From PALSA-693 sp963834725 (GTDB taxonomy: Bacteria > Actinomycetota > Acidimicrobiia > Acidimicrobiales > Palsa-688), in the NCBI GenBank assembly GCA_963834725.1, contig CAWICN010000001.1, forward strand, positions 1,364,001-1,428,000: a stretch of 64,000 nucleotides of DNA, in the 5' to 3' direction. Position 1 is the first letter of the stretch. Every line of letters starts with the position of its first letter. The notes beneath the pieces were generated by a model, which saw only the letters and a program-made list of their open reading frames with translations, ran no database searches and was not told the DNA's origin. Made by a program: the position numbers and the translations under genes. Positions 17,519-25,330 of this stretch are shown here, in pieces.

Positions 17519-18519
17519 AAGCGGCCCTGTATGACAGCGCGGTAACGATCAGAGGACTGCGAAAGTCGTTTGGCCACAAGATGGTGCTGGACGGCATCGA
17601 TCTCGATATCGCAAGAGGGACGGTGTTCGCACTCCTCGGCCCGAACGGGGCGGGAAAGACCACGACCATCCAGATCCTCGCGACCCTGCTCCAGGCGGAC
17701 GACGGTGAGGTCCGCGTTGCGGGCTTCGACCCCAGGCGCGAACCCGACGCGGTGCGGGCTGCTATCGGTGTGACCGGGCAGTTCTCAGCCGTGGACAATC
17801 TGCTGACCGGAGAGGAAAACCTGACGCTCATGGCCGACCTCCACCACCTGAGCCGAACGGAGGGGAGGCGGCGCACCCAGGATCTGCTGGAGCGGTTCGA
17901 CCTCGTCGAAGCGGGCCGGCAGACGGCGGCCACCTACTCAGGTGGCATGCGACGTCGCCTCGACCTGGCCATGACGCTCACCGGCAACCCGCACATCATC
18001 TTCCTGGACGAGCCGACCACCGGCCTCGACCCGCGCAGTCGCAGGACCATGTGGGAAATCGTCCGGGACCTCGTTCACGACAAGATCACCATTCTCCTCA
18101 CCACCCAGAACCTCGACGAAGCCGACCAATTGGCCGACCGGATCGCCGTCCTTGATCACGGCCGCATCGTCGCGGAGGGAACACCCGACGAGCTCAAGCG
18201 CCAGATCCCGGGGGGCCATGCCCGCCTGTATTTCCGGGACCTCGAGGCCTGGCAACGGGCCACCGAGGTGCTGGACCGGACCGGCGAGGACAACGACCCA
18301 CTCGTCCTCCGCGTCCCGACCGATGACACCCCCGAGTCCTTGAGGTCGTTGCTCGATCGGCTCGACCGGCATGGGCTCGGTGTCGAACGGCTCACCGTCC
18401 ACACGCCCGACCTCGATGACGTTTTCTTCACCCTCACCGGCAGCACTCATCCGGCCAACGCTCACGAGACCAACGCTCATGAGACCAACGCTCACGAGAA
18501 CGGCCAGAACCGATCATGA
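17515..18519 (+). CDS. DrrA-type ABC transporter ATP-binding protein
   Basis: A 334-residue exporter ATPase of the daunorubicin-resistance type. Walker A GPNGAGKTTTIQIL, Q-loop GVTGQFSAVDNLLTGEENL, signature YSGGMRRRLDLA, Walker B HIIFLDEPTTGLDPRSR, and the H-loop replaced by LTTQNLDEAD, which is typical of DrrA. The C-terminal DrrA-specific domain ends in a repeat-encoded NAHET tail. It powers the permease encoded next, exporting a hydrophobic compound or lipid. GTG 17515 overlaps the DUF4097 stop by four bases. Confidence 0.95.
   Translation: MKAALYDSAVTIRGLRKSFGHKMVLDGIDLDIARGTVFALLGPNGAGKTTTIQILATLLQADDGEVRVAGFDPRREPDAVRAAIGVTGQFSAVDNLLTGEENLTLMADLHHLSRTEGRRRTQDLLERFDLVEAGRQTAATYSGGMRRRLDLAMTLTGNPHIIFLDEPTTGLDPRSRRTMWEIVRDLVHDKITILLTTQNLDEADQLADRIAVLDHGRIVAEGTPDELKRQIPGGHARLYFRDLEAWQRATEVLDRTGEDNDPLVLRVPTDDTPESLRSLLDRLDRHGLGVERLTVHTPDLDDVFFTLTGSTHPANAHETNAHETNAHENGQNRS
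18455..18499. repeat. 15-bp tandem repeat at the ABC gene end
   Basis: Three copies of CCAACGCTCACGAGA, in frame, encode the NAHETNAHETNAHEN tail. The repeat unit is a multiple of three, so the frame survives slippage. Confidence 0.9.
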
Positions 18520-19310
18520 GCAGCCTCTCGTACGCGATCCGCGACTCGGCCACCATGCTGCGGCGAGACATCCGGCACTCCCTTCGCTACCCGGCGATGT
18601 CGCTCACCGGGGTGACGGTCCCCGTCCTCTTCCTGTTGCTGTTCGCCGGCGTGTTCGGCAGCACCCTCCGGGCCGGTCTCGGTGGGGCCGCGGGTGGGCA
18701 CTACATCAACTATCTGGTGCCTGGCATCATCCTGATGACGGCGGCGTCGGCCGCCGAGGCGACTGCGCTCAGCATCAACATGGATATGACCGAGGGCGTC
18801 ATCGCCCGCTTCCGCACGATGGCCATCACCCGTGCTTCGGTCCTGACCGGGCCGGTCCTCGGGAGCTCGATCCGGACCCTGATCAGCGGGTCGTTCGTGG
18901 TCGCGGTGGCCTTCGCCCTCGGCTTCCACCCCACCGCTAATCCGGTCGAGTGGATCGCGGCAACGGGCCTGTTCGCCCTGCTCACGCTGGCCCTCACCTG
19001 GTTGACCGTGGGCTTCGGGCTGTTCGCCAAAACGCCCGCCGGCGCAAACAGCCTGGCGCTCATCGTCGTGGTCCTGCCGTTTGTGAGTAGCGCCTTCGTG
19101 CCGACCGCATCCATGCCGGCCGGGGTCCGCTGGTTCGCCCACAACCAACCCTTCACCCCCATCATCGAAACTCTCCGAGGTCTCCTCACCGGTACCGCCA
19201 TCGGCCACAACGGGGTCCTCGCCATCATCTGGTGTGCCGTGATCATGGGGCTGGGTTACGCGTGGGCTCGCGCCCTCTACAACCACAATCCGGCCCGCTC
19301 GATCGCGTGA
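18516..19310 (+). CDS. DrrB-type ABC transporter permease
   Basis: A 264-residue ABC-2 type permease with six predicted membrane segments, for example VTVPVLFLLLFAGVFG, INYLVPGIILMTAASAA, FALLTLALTWLTVGFGLF and LIVVVLPFVSSAFVP, followed by FAHNQPFTPIIETLRGLLTG, the usual DrrB C-terminal motif. It forms the membrane channel for the ATPase upstream. ATG 18516 overlaps that gene's stop by four bases (ATGA). Confidence 0.95.
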   Translation: MSSLSYAIRDSATMLRRDIRHSLRYPAMSLTGVTVPVLFLLLFAGVFGSTLRAGLGGAAGGHYINYLVPGIILMTAASAAEATALSINMDMTEGVIARFRTMAITRASVLTGPVLGSSIRTLISGSFVVAVAFALGFHPTANPVEWIAATGLFALLTLALTWLTVGFGLFAKTPAGANSLALIVVVLPFVSSAFVPTASMPAGVRWFAHNQPFTPIIETLRGLLTGTAIGHNGVLAIIWCAVIMGLGYAWARALYNHNPARSIA

Positions 19311-19414
19311 GAGCAGACAACCGGATCCGGATCCGGCGGCCGCTGGTAGGTCGGAATGCGACCGTTATACGCTGCCGGGGTTCGATATGGCACCCTCGGT
19401 CACGGAGAAACCTT

Positions 19415-19843
19415 ATGGCTAGCGGCAAGTCTGGCACCAGGGGCGGTCCGGTGAGCGACGCCGAATACCGGGCTCTGGCCCAGTTCCGACGGGCGCTCCG
19501 GTCGTTTCTGCACTTCTCCGAGGAAGCAGCGCGGGCCGCAGGCCTCACTCCCGCCCAACACCAGCTCCTCCTCGCCATCCGGGGAGCCGACGGCGATCAG
19601 CCTCCTACGATCAGCGAGGTGGCCGACTGGATGAAGTTGCGCCACCACTCTGCTGTCGAGCTGATCAATCGGGCGGAGGCCAGCGGGCTGCTCTACCGGG
19701 TCGCGGACCTCTCGGACCGCCGTCGCCAGCGGCTGGTCCTCTCCGACCTGGGCGAAACCAAGCTGGGCGCCCTCATCACCCTCCACCGCGAGGAACTGCG
19801 CCGCTTCCGTGAAGAGGGCCTGACGCCCCTCCGCGTCCTCTGA
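19415..19843 (+). CDS. MarR-family transcriptional regulator
   Basis: A 142-residue MarR protein: ARAAGLTPAQHQLLLAIRGA, then the recognition region PPTISEVADWMKLRHHSAVE and the wing VADLSDRRRQRLVLSDLGE. It likely controls the exporter operon in response to the exported drug. GGAG at 19404-19407, seven bases before ATG 19415, decides the start. It trails the permease by about 100 bases on the same strand. Confidence 0.9.
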   Translation: MASGKSGTRGGPVSDAEYRALAQFRRALRSFLHFSEEAARAAGLTPAQHQLLLAIRGADGDQPPTISEVADWMKLRHHSAVELINRAEASGLLYRVADLSDRRRQRLVLSDLGETKLGALITLHREELRRFREEGLTPLRVL

Positions 19844-19904
19844 GACTGGCTGAGCCGGGCCGTAGCGGGAGTGCGTGACGCCGGCCGTTGAGCCAGACAG
19901 GGAC

Positions 19905-20387
19905 TCAGGGGGACTGACCGCTCATCCGTTCCGCGGCCAATCGCACTCCGGCGACAATCGTCTGGTACCCGGTGCAGCGGCAGATGTTGCCCGACAACGC
20001 CTCCCTTATGTCGCTGTCGGTCAGCTGTCGGCCGTCGGCCAGCAGGGCCACAGTGGACATGACAAATCCCGGTGTGCAGAACCCGCATTGAAAGCTGTGG
20101 CTGTCGAAGAAGGCCTGTTGAACCGGGTGAAGCGCCTGCCCGTCGGCCAGGCCCTCGATGGTGAGGACCTCCGATCCTTGCGCTTGTACAGCCAGCATCA
20201 GACACGACCGGACCGCAAGCCCGTTGACCAGCACGGTGCACGCGCCGCACACCCCGTGTTCGCAGCCGACGTGGGTACCCGTGAGCGCCAGATCATCGCG
20301 CAGAAGGTCGGCCAGCGTCCGGCGGGGTTCGACCCAAGCCTCACGGGCGCTGCCGTTGACCCGCACCTGTACCTGATGGCGCGTCAT
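19905..20387 (-). CDS. [2Fe-2S] subunit of a molybdenum hydroxylase
   Basis: A 160-residue iron-sulfur subunit of the xanthine dehydrogenase family. The plant-type cluster lies in HVGCEHGVCGACTVLVNG (about residues 41-58), and the second helical cluster uses QCGFCTPGFVMS and GNICRCTGY. It passes electrons from the molybdenum centre. ATG at 20387 overlaps the stop of the large subunit by four bases. No FAD (medium) subunit is encoded nearby. Confidence 0.95.
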   Translation of the reverse strand: MTRHQVQVRVNGSAREAWVEPRRTLADLLRDDLALTGTHVGCEHGVCGACTVLVNGLAVRSCLMLAVQAQGSEVLTIEGLADGQALHPVQQAFFDSHSFQCGFCTPGFVMSTVALLADGRQLTDSDIREALSGNICRCTGYQTIVAGVRLAAERMSGQSP

Positions 20388-22708
20388 GGCTCACCTACAA
20401 CCGTCACCTGGCCGCCGTCCGTTACGCCTGCGAGAGCCGCCACGATGGCGTCGGGCGACAGTGGTTGGCTGGTGAGTACCACCCCGAACGGACTGAGGGC
20501 GTCGGCAACGGCGTTGACGACGGCTGCCGGGGCGGCGATCGCTCCTCCTTCGCCCATGCCCTTCCAGCCGCCGGCATGGCGGGAAGGCGTCTCGATGTGC
20601 CCGTATTCGAGGGCGGGCACGTCGGCGGCGGTCGGCAGCAAGTAATCCATCATGGTCGTGGTCAGCGGGTTGCCATCCTCGTCGTACACAAAATTCTCCA
20701 GGAGCACACCGCCGATCCCCTGAACCACCCCGCCGCAAATCTGCCCTTCCACCACCTTCGGGTTGATCATGGCCCCGCAATCTTCACTGACGATATAGCG
20801 CAGCAGGGTGACCTGACCGGTCAAGGGGTCAACTTCGCACGTGCACACGTGGGCCGCGTTTGACCAGGTGACACCATCACTCGCGAAGCGCGAGGTGATC
20901 TCGAGACCGGGCGGAACACCGGCGGGCAGCTTGCGCGGAGCGAGATAGGCGCGGGCCGCGACATCGGCGACCGAGATCCGCTGGGCCGGGGTACCCTTCA
21001 CAAAGACGGCGCCCGACTCGATCACGAGGTCCTCGGGTGCGGCCTCCATCATGTCCGAAGCGATGGCGACCACACGGTCCCGCATCTCCGCCGCCGCCAG
21101 GCGGGCGGCCCCGCCGCTGAAGACGGCATTCCGACTCCCGCCTGTCGTTGCGCCAACCGGAACAGTGTCGGTGTCGCCATTGACGAAGATGACATCGTCG
21201 ATGTCGACACCCAGGCCCTCGGCCACGACCTGACTCATGGTGGTCTCGACGCTGTGCCCCTGCGAATTGACTCCGGTCAGGATTTGAACCTTGCCGGAGG
21301 GATCGATCCGGATCGTGCACGAGTCGGTCGCCCCCAGGCCGAACGGCATGGCCGTCGGCTCGACATAGACCGAAAGACCGACACCGAGGTAACGGCCCTT
21401 CTGGCGCTCGCGAGCTTGCAGGGCTCGAAAGTCCTCGTAATCGAGCATCGCGACGGCCTGCTCCAACGTCTCGCGGGGAGTGATGTCGTCGAAGACCTGA
21501 CCGGATGGTGAGGTATAAGGAAGGTCCGCTCTGCTCAGCAGGTTGCGGCGCCTGAGCTCGAGTGGATCCATTCCGATCCGGCGAGCAGCGATGTCGACCA
21601 GTATCTCCCGGGCGACGGTTTCGAACAGCCACGGGCCCCTATACGCCAACCGGCGCGACGTGTTCGAGCGGACGCGTGTGGTCGATCCCCCGGACTCGGC
21701 GATCCGGTAGGGCCCGGTGATCAGCCTCGGGACCATATCGCCGCCGACCACGCGACCATAAGACCCCGAGTTCTCGAAATGATCGATGCGCATGGCGGCA
21801 ATGGCGCCGTCCGCATCGAGAGCCATGGACACGGTGCCTCGTTCCTCACGGGCGTGCGGCGCGGCGGTCAGGTTCTCCCAGCGATCCTCGACCCACTTGA
21901 TGGGGCGGTTGACGAGGCGGGCAGCCAGGACGACGGCGCCTTCCTCACGGCCTACCTGAATCTTCTGACCGAAGGCTCCCCCCACGTCCCCTACCAGCAC
22001 CCGCACCGCATGCGCCGGCACTTCCAGCAACGCCGCGAAGTGGTCGCGTGCGGCGTGAGCGCCTTGCGTCGATATCCAGATCGTCATGCGAGGCGGAAAG
22101 GCCTGCCAGCCGGCCACCACGCCGCGTGTCTCCATCGGGCACGCCACATATCGATGCTGGGTAATTTCCTCCTCGACGACCCACGGGGCGACCCGGAAAG
22201 CTTCTCCCAGGCCGTCGCGCTCGGCCGCGCGTGTGGTGCCCACCAGATTGGGTGTGTCCGGATGCACCGACGGGCCGGCCTCGGAAAGGCCGTCATCGAT
22301 CGTCACCGCTGCCGGCAAGACGTCGTATTCGACCGAGATCAGCTCGCAGCCGTCCTCGGCTTCGGCCCGGCTCTCCGCGCACACAATCGCCACGGGGTCA
22401 CCGACAAACGCCACATTACCGGAGGCGAGCGGGGGGAACAGCCCCCCGTCGGTCCCGAGGACCACGTCAGCCTTCCCGGCCGGAACGAGGTCCTCCAGCG
22501 CGAACGCGGCCACCACGCCAGGAGATCCGAGAGCGGGCTTGACGTCCACGTTCGTGACCCTCGCATTAGGGTGCGGACTTCGCAGAAAGGCGGCGTACAA
22601 CATGCCTGGAACTTTGACGTCATCGATGTAGCGGCCCTTACCGGTGAGCATCCGCATGTCTTCACGGCGCCGGACGGGCTCGCCTACGTAGCGCGTGGCA
22701 GACACCAT
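20384..22708 (-). CDS. Molybdopterin-binding large subunit of a xanthine dehydrogenase-family enzyme
   Basis: A 774-residue subunit that hydroxylates a substrate (aldehyde, purine or heterocycle) at a molybdenum-cytosine-dinucleotide centre. It opens with YVGEPVRRREDMRMLTGKGR, shows GDVGGAFGQKIQ, the active-site loop RLAYRGPWLFE, and ends with HAGGWKGMGEGGAIAAPAAV carrying the catalytic Glu. The loop is AYRGPW, not the AYRCSFR of form I CO dehydrogenase, so CO oxidation is unlikely. ATG 22708 fits the family start; the frame runs open to 23122 without family similarity. A GGAG lies about ten bases upstream. Confidence 0.93.
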   Translation of the reverse strand: MVSATRYVGEPVRRREDMRMLTGKGRYIDDVKVPGMLYAAFLRSPHPNARVTNVDVKPALGSPGVVAAFALEDLVPAGKADVVLGTDGGLFPPLASGNVAFVGDPVAIVCAESRAEAEDGCELISVEYDVLPAAVTIDDGLSEAGPSVHPDTPNLVGTTRAAERDGLGEAFRVAPWVVEEEITQHRYVACPMETRGVVAGWQAFPPRMTIWISTQGAHAARDHFAALLEVPAHAVRVLVGDVGGAFGQKIQVGREEGAVVLAARLVNRPIKWVEDRWENLTAAPHAREERGTVSMALDADGAIAAMRIDHFENSGSYGRVVGGDMVPRLITGPYRIAESGGSTTRVRSNTSRRLAYRGPWLFETVAREILVDIAARRIGMDPLELRRRNLLSRADLPYTSPSGQVFDDITPRETLEQAVAMLDYEDFRALQARERQKGRYLGVGLSVYVEPTAMPFGLGATDSCTIRIDPSGKVQILTGVNSQGHSVETTMSQVVAEGLGVDIDDVIFVNGDTDTVPVGATTGGSRNAVFSGGAARLAAAEMRDRVVAIASDMMEAAPEDLVIESGAVFVKGTPAQRISVADVAARAYLAPRKLPAGVPPGLEITSRFASDGVTWSNAAHVCTCEVDPLTGQVTLLRYIVSEDCGAMINPKVVEGQICGGVVQGIGGVLLENFVYDEDGNPLTTTMMDYLLPTAADVPALEYGHIETPSRHAGGWKGMGEGGAIAAPAAVVNAVADALSPFGVVLTSQPLSPDAIVAALAGVTDGGQVTVVGEP

Positions 22709-22956
22709 CAGGTGTCGCTCCGCCGGGACGGGCCCGGGATCCGGCCAGGGGAACGGAAAGACACTGGCACCGTCATAGGCTCCCACGATAGAACATCGCT
22801 GAGAGTCCGGCTTGATGCAGGTAAGTTGACCCCACAGTACGGACTGACCGCCACGCCGCAGGCCCCGTAGCTGTTCCCCGGCGACAGCGACGGCCGTCGG
22901 TCTTCGGCGGGAAACGTTTGTGACAGTTTCGAAGATGAAAGACCGGTGGTAACAGC

Positions 22957-23907
22957 GTGGTACAGCCGGACAAACGCTCACGAATGGCCCGGCCCGTTGT
23001 TGGCGCCGTCCGAGATCGAGTGTCAGCCGCGACAGGCGGTCTGTTTTCACACGGTCCGTACCCGCTGACAAACACCCTCGAGTACCCTGGTGATCCGGGC
23101 CTGTTCGGGCCTGGATCGGCAACCTGGGCCGTGGTGGGCGACACCTCAGTGTTCGTGGGCGGGATCCGGGCCCTGTTGATCCAGGCCGCCCATCCCGAAG
23201 TGGCCGCCGGCGTGTTCGAGCACTCCCGCTATCGGGAGGATCCGCTCGGACGTCTCACCAGAACGGCCAGTTATGTCACAGCCACCTCGTTTGGGGCGAT
23301 GCCGGAGGTGGAACGGGCCGTGGCCCTCGTCCGCCGGCGGCACATCCCGGTGCACGGCTGCTCGCACCGGGGTATCGCCTATGACGCGGCCGATCCCGGT
23401 CTGGACGCCTGGGTACACAACTCCCTCACCGACTCCTTCCTCACCGCGTACCAGACGTATGGCGCCGGACGCCACTCGCCGAGCGACGCCGACCGCTACG
23501 TGGCTGAGCAGACGCACGTGGGCCGATTGCTGGGAGCTGACCCTCTACCGCGGACCGCCGCCGAGCTCACCGCGTGGATCGTCGGACACCGCGCCCTTGG
23601 CTCCTCGCCCGGATCTCACCAAGCCACCCGTTTCCTGCGCCGGCCACCCCTATCGTGGCCGGTGCGCGGCGGCTACGCGTTACTGTTCCGGGCCGCGGTC
23701 GCCACGCTGCCGGACCGCGTCAGCGAGATCATCGAGGTGCGCAGCCGGCCGGGCGATCTCCAGGTGGGGCGGGCTGCCGTCGCCGCCTTGCGATGGGCTC
23801 TGGGCGCCTCACCGGACTGGCAGCTCGCCCTGCTCAGAATGGCGGCGCCGGCGCCTGCAGGGGTCCGCTTCCGCCAACCACCCCGCCGGATTCCCACTGG
23901 GTCGTGA
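22957..23907 (+). CDS. Oxygenase MpaB-like (DUF2236) family protein
   Basis: A 316-residue protein of the DUF2236/MpaB family, which includes latex-clearing-protein-like heme b oxygenases. Signatures: LFGPGSATWAVVGDTSVFVG, LLIQAAHPEVAAGVFEHSRY, and HIPVHGCSHRGIAYDAADPG followed by WVHNSLTDSFLTAYQTYG. The conserved His residues are candidate heme ligands. No signal peptide. GTG 22957 is divergent from the molybdenum hydroxylase, separated by a 248-base promoter region. Confidence 0.85.
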   Translation: MVQPDKRSRMARPVVGAVRDRVSAATGGLFSHGPYPLTNTLEYPGDPGLFGPGSATWAVVGDTSVFVGGIRALLIQAAHPEVAAGVFEHSRYREDPLGRLTRTASYVTATSFGAMPEVERAVALVRRRHIPVHGCSHRGIAYDAADPGLDAWVHNSLTDSFLTAYQTYGAGRHSPSDADRYVAEQTHVGRLLGADPLPRTAAELTAWIVGHRALGSSPGSHQATRFLRRPPLSWPVRGGYALLFRAAVATLPDRVSEIIEVRSRPGDLQVGRAAVAALRWALGASPDWQLALLRMAAPAPAGVRFRQPPRRIPTGS

Positions 23908-23972
23908 CGCTCTGGGCCGTGACGCTCTGGGCCGTGACGCTCCGGGCCGTGACGCTCTGGGCCGTGACCCTC
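23904..23972. repeat. 15-bp tandem repeat after the MpaB-like gene
   Basis: Four full units of GTGACGCTCTGGGCC plus a partial fifth, starting at the MpaB stop codon and running to the convergent ligase stop. One unit has a single change. Confidence 0.9.
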
Positions 23973-23982
23973 CCTCGGCGGG

Positions 23983-24951
23983 TCAAGCCGGAGTCTCCCG
24001 GCGTACGTCGGTAGCGGTCTTGTCCGGGCGTAGACCCTGGAAACTCGGATGGCGCAAGCGGCCATCAGTGGTCCATTCCGTGAAGGCAACCGCGGCCACC
24101 AGATCCGGACGGGCCCAGTGCGCGCCCTTCTCCCGCGCCAGATCGACGAAGGGCGACTGCGGAAGCTCGAGGGCGAGCAACTCTCTGTGGAGCTCCCGCA
24201 GCATGGGATTGCTGAACCCGGTGCCGACCTTGCCGGCATAATGAAGTCGCTGATCCTTATCGTAGTACCCGACCAGGATGGCGCCCAGGCCAACACGGGA
24301 CCTGGTGGGTTCCGTCCATCCCCCGATCACCAGCTCCTGGCTCGCCGTGCATTTGAGCTTCAGCCAGTCCGGCGATCTTCCGCTCCGATAGGGAGAGTCG
24401 GAGCGCTTCGCCACCAGGCCTTCCCAGCCCGACGCGCAGGCGCGCTCGAGTAGCTCCCCCGGCGCACCCTCGAGCGGTTTTACCAGCAGCAGGGGGGCGT
24501 GGCCATCGCGGAACGCGCCGGCCAGGAGCGCCTGGCGCTCGGTCAGGGCCAAGCGGGTGACATCACGGCCATCAATATGCAGGAGGTCGAACACGCAGTA
24601 GGTGAGATGGGCAGGGTGGGGCGAACTTTGCAGGAGCGAGAAGCTGGTCTGGTCGCCGTCGAAGGCGACCAGTTCGCCGTCAACCACGAAGTTGGTTGAC
24701 GACAGGTTGGCAAGCGCCGAGATCACCTCCGGGAAGCGGGCGTCGAAGGACAACCGGTTCCGTGAGAACAGGTCCACCCGGTCGTCGTTGCGAACGGCCA
24801 GGCCGCGCAACCCATCCAGCTTGCGTTCGTACTGCCACTCCGCCGCTCGGCGGCCTCGCAAATGGTCGGTTGGCTTGACCAGGGTGGCGAGCATCGGAGG
24901 CACGAAGGCCGCCTTCCGAACCATCACAGCTTTCACGGTACCAACCCCCAT
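23983..24951 (-). CDS. Stand-alone ATP-dependent DNA ligase (NHEJ-type)
   Basis: A 322-residue ligase with nucleotidyltransferase and OB domains only. Motif I is QYERKLDGLRGLAV with the adenylated Lys, motif III NFVVDGELVAF, motif IV GWEGLVAKR, motif V DWLKLKC. This is the LigD/LigC ligase module without polymerase or nuclease parts; it seals nicks in non-homologous end joining or base repair. No Ku gene is in the window. ATG 24951 is assumed; ATG 24924 (MVRKAAFVPP) is also possible, and neither has a strong ribosome-binding site. Confidence 0.9.
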   Translation of the reverse strand: MGVGTVKAVMVRKAAFVPPMLATLVKPTDHLRGRRAAEWQYERKLDGLRGLAVRNDDRVDLFSRNRLSFDARFPEVISALANLSSTNFVVDGELVAFDGDQTSFSLLQSSPHPAHLTYCVFDLLHIDGRDVTRLALTERQALLAGAFRDGHAPLLLVKPLEGAPGELLERACASGWEGLVAKRSDSPYRSGRSPDWLKLKCTASQELVIGGWTEPTRSRVGLGAILVGYYDKDQRLHYAGKVGTGFSNPMLRELHRELLALELPQSPFVDLAREKGAHWARPDLVAAVAFTEWTTDGRLRHPSFQGLRPDKTATDVRRETPA

Positions 24952-25318
24952 AAAAACAGGGGATCGGCGCCGCTGCGCCCCTCGAGTCGAGTAAACGTTA
25001 CTCGGCCTTGTTTTTCTGTCGCGAACACGTCCCGGTTGAAGGGCCCGCCGCTACATAAAAGAGCGTTGGGGGCCCGGTTGAAGGGCGCGCCGCTACATAA
25101 AAAGCCTTGCTAAGTATCCGGACCCCGCTCTCGGGGAGGAGCAGCCGCCGCCTCTTCGATGGTGAGGGGCAAGTCGGTCACCGGCCCAGGCGAAGCAGCA
25201 GGGGCGTGGCCCGGTCACGACAATGGACGAGGGCCGAGCGCCCGGCTCAGTCTGGCCCGTCAGGCCCCGCTCAGTCTGGTCCGTCAGGCGCGGCTCAGTC
25301 TGGTCCGTCAGGCCCGGC
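24952..25318. other. Gap holding repeat copies B1/B2 and a 24-bp minisatellite
   Basis: No gene is supported in these 367 bases. The left part carries two copies of the dispersed hairpin repeat, the right part a 24-bp tandem repeat. Between them (25110-25240) I see only GC-rich sequence. Confidence 0.6.
25028..25102. repeat. Dispersed intergenic repeat, copies B1 and B2
   Basis: Two cores in tandem (25028-25060 and 25071-25102) read CCCGGTTGAAGGGC, then CCGCCGCT or GCGCCGCT, then ACATAAAA. They match copies A (14413-14445) and C (33070-33103). Each can fold as a GCCC-N7-GGGC or CCC-N7-GGG hairpin followed by an A-run on the + strand. Confidence 0.75.
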
Positions 25319-25330
25319 TCAGTCAGGAAG
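25243..25330. repeat. 24-bp tandem repeat at the end of the AAA+/M41 gene
   Basis: About three and a half units containing CTCAGTCTGGTCCGTCAGG, ending in a GGTCAGGAAGGTAGG run. The repeat reaches the last codons of the protease gene and gives its PDLPYLPDLPD tail. Confidence 0.85.

Noticed and set aside
20384..22708. Form I carbon monoxide dehydrogenase large subunit
   Set aside because: The active-site loop reads AYRGPW rather than AYRCSFR and no FAD subunit is present, so a general Mo-hydroxylase call is safer.
20384..23122. Extended start for the molybdenum subunit at 23122
   Set aside because: The added 138 residues lack family similarity and run through the divergent promoter region; ATG 22708 begins the conserved YVGEPVRRRED stretch.
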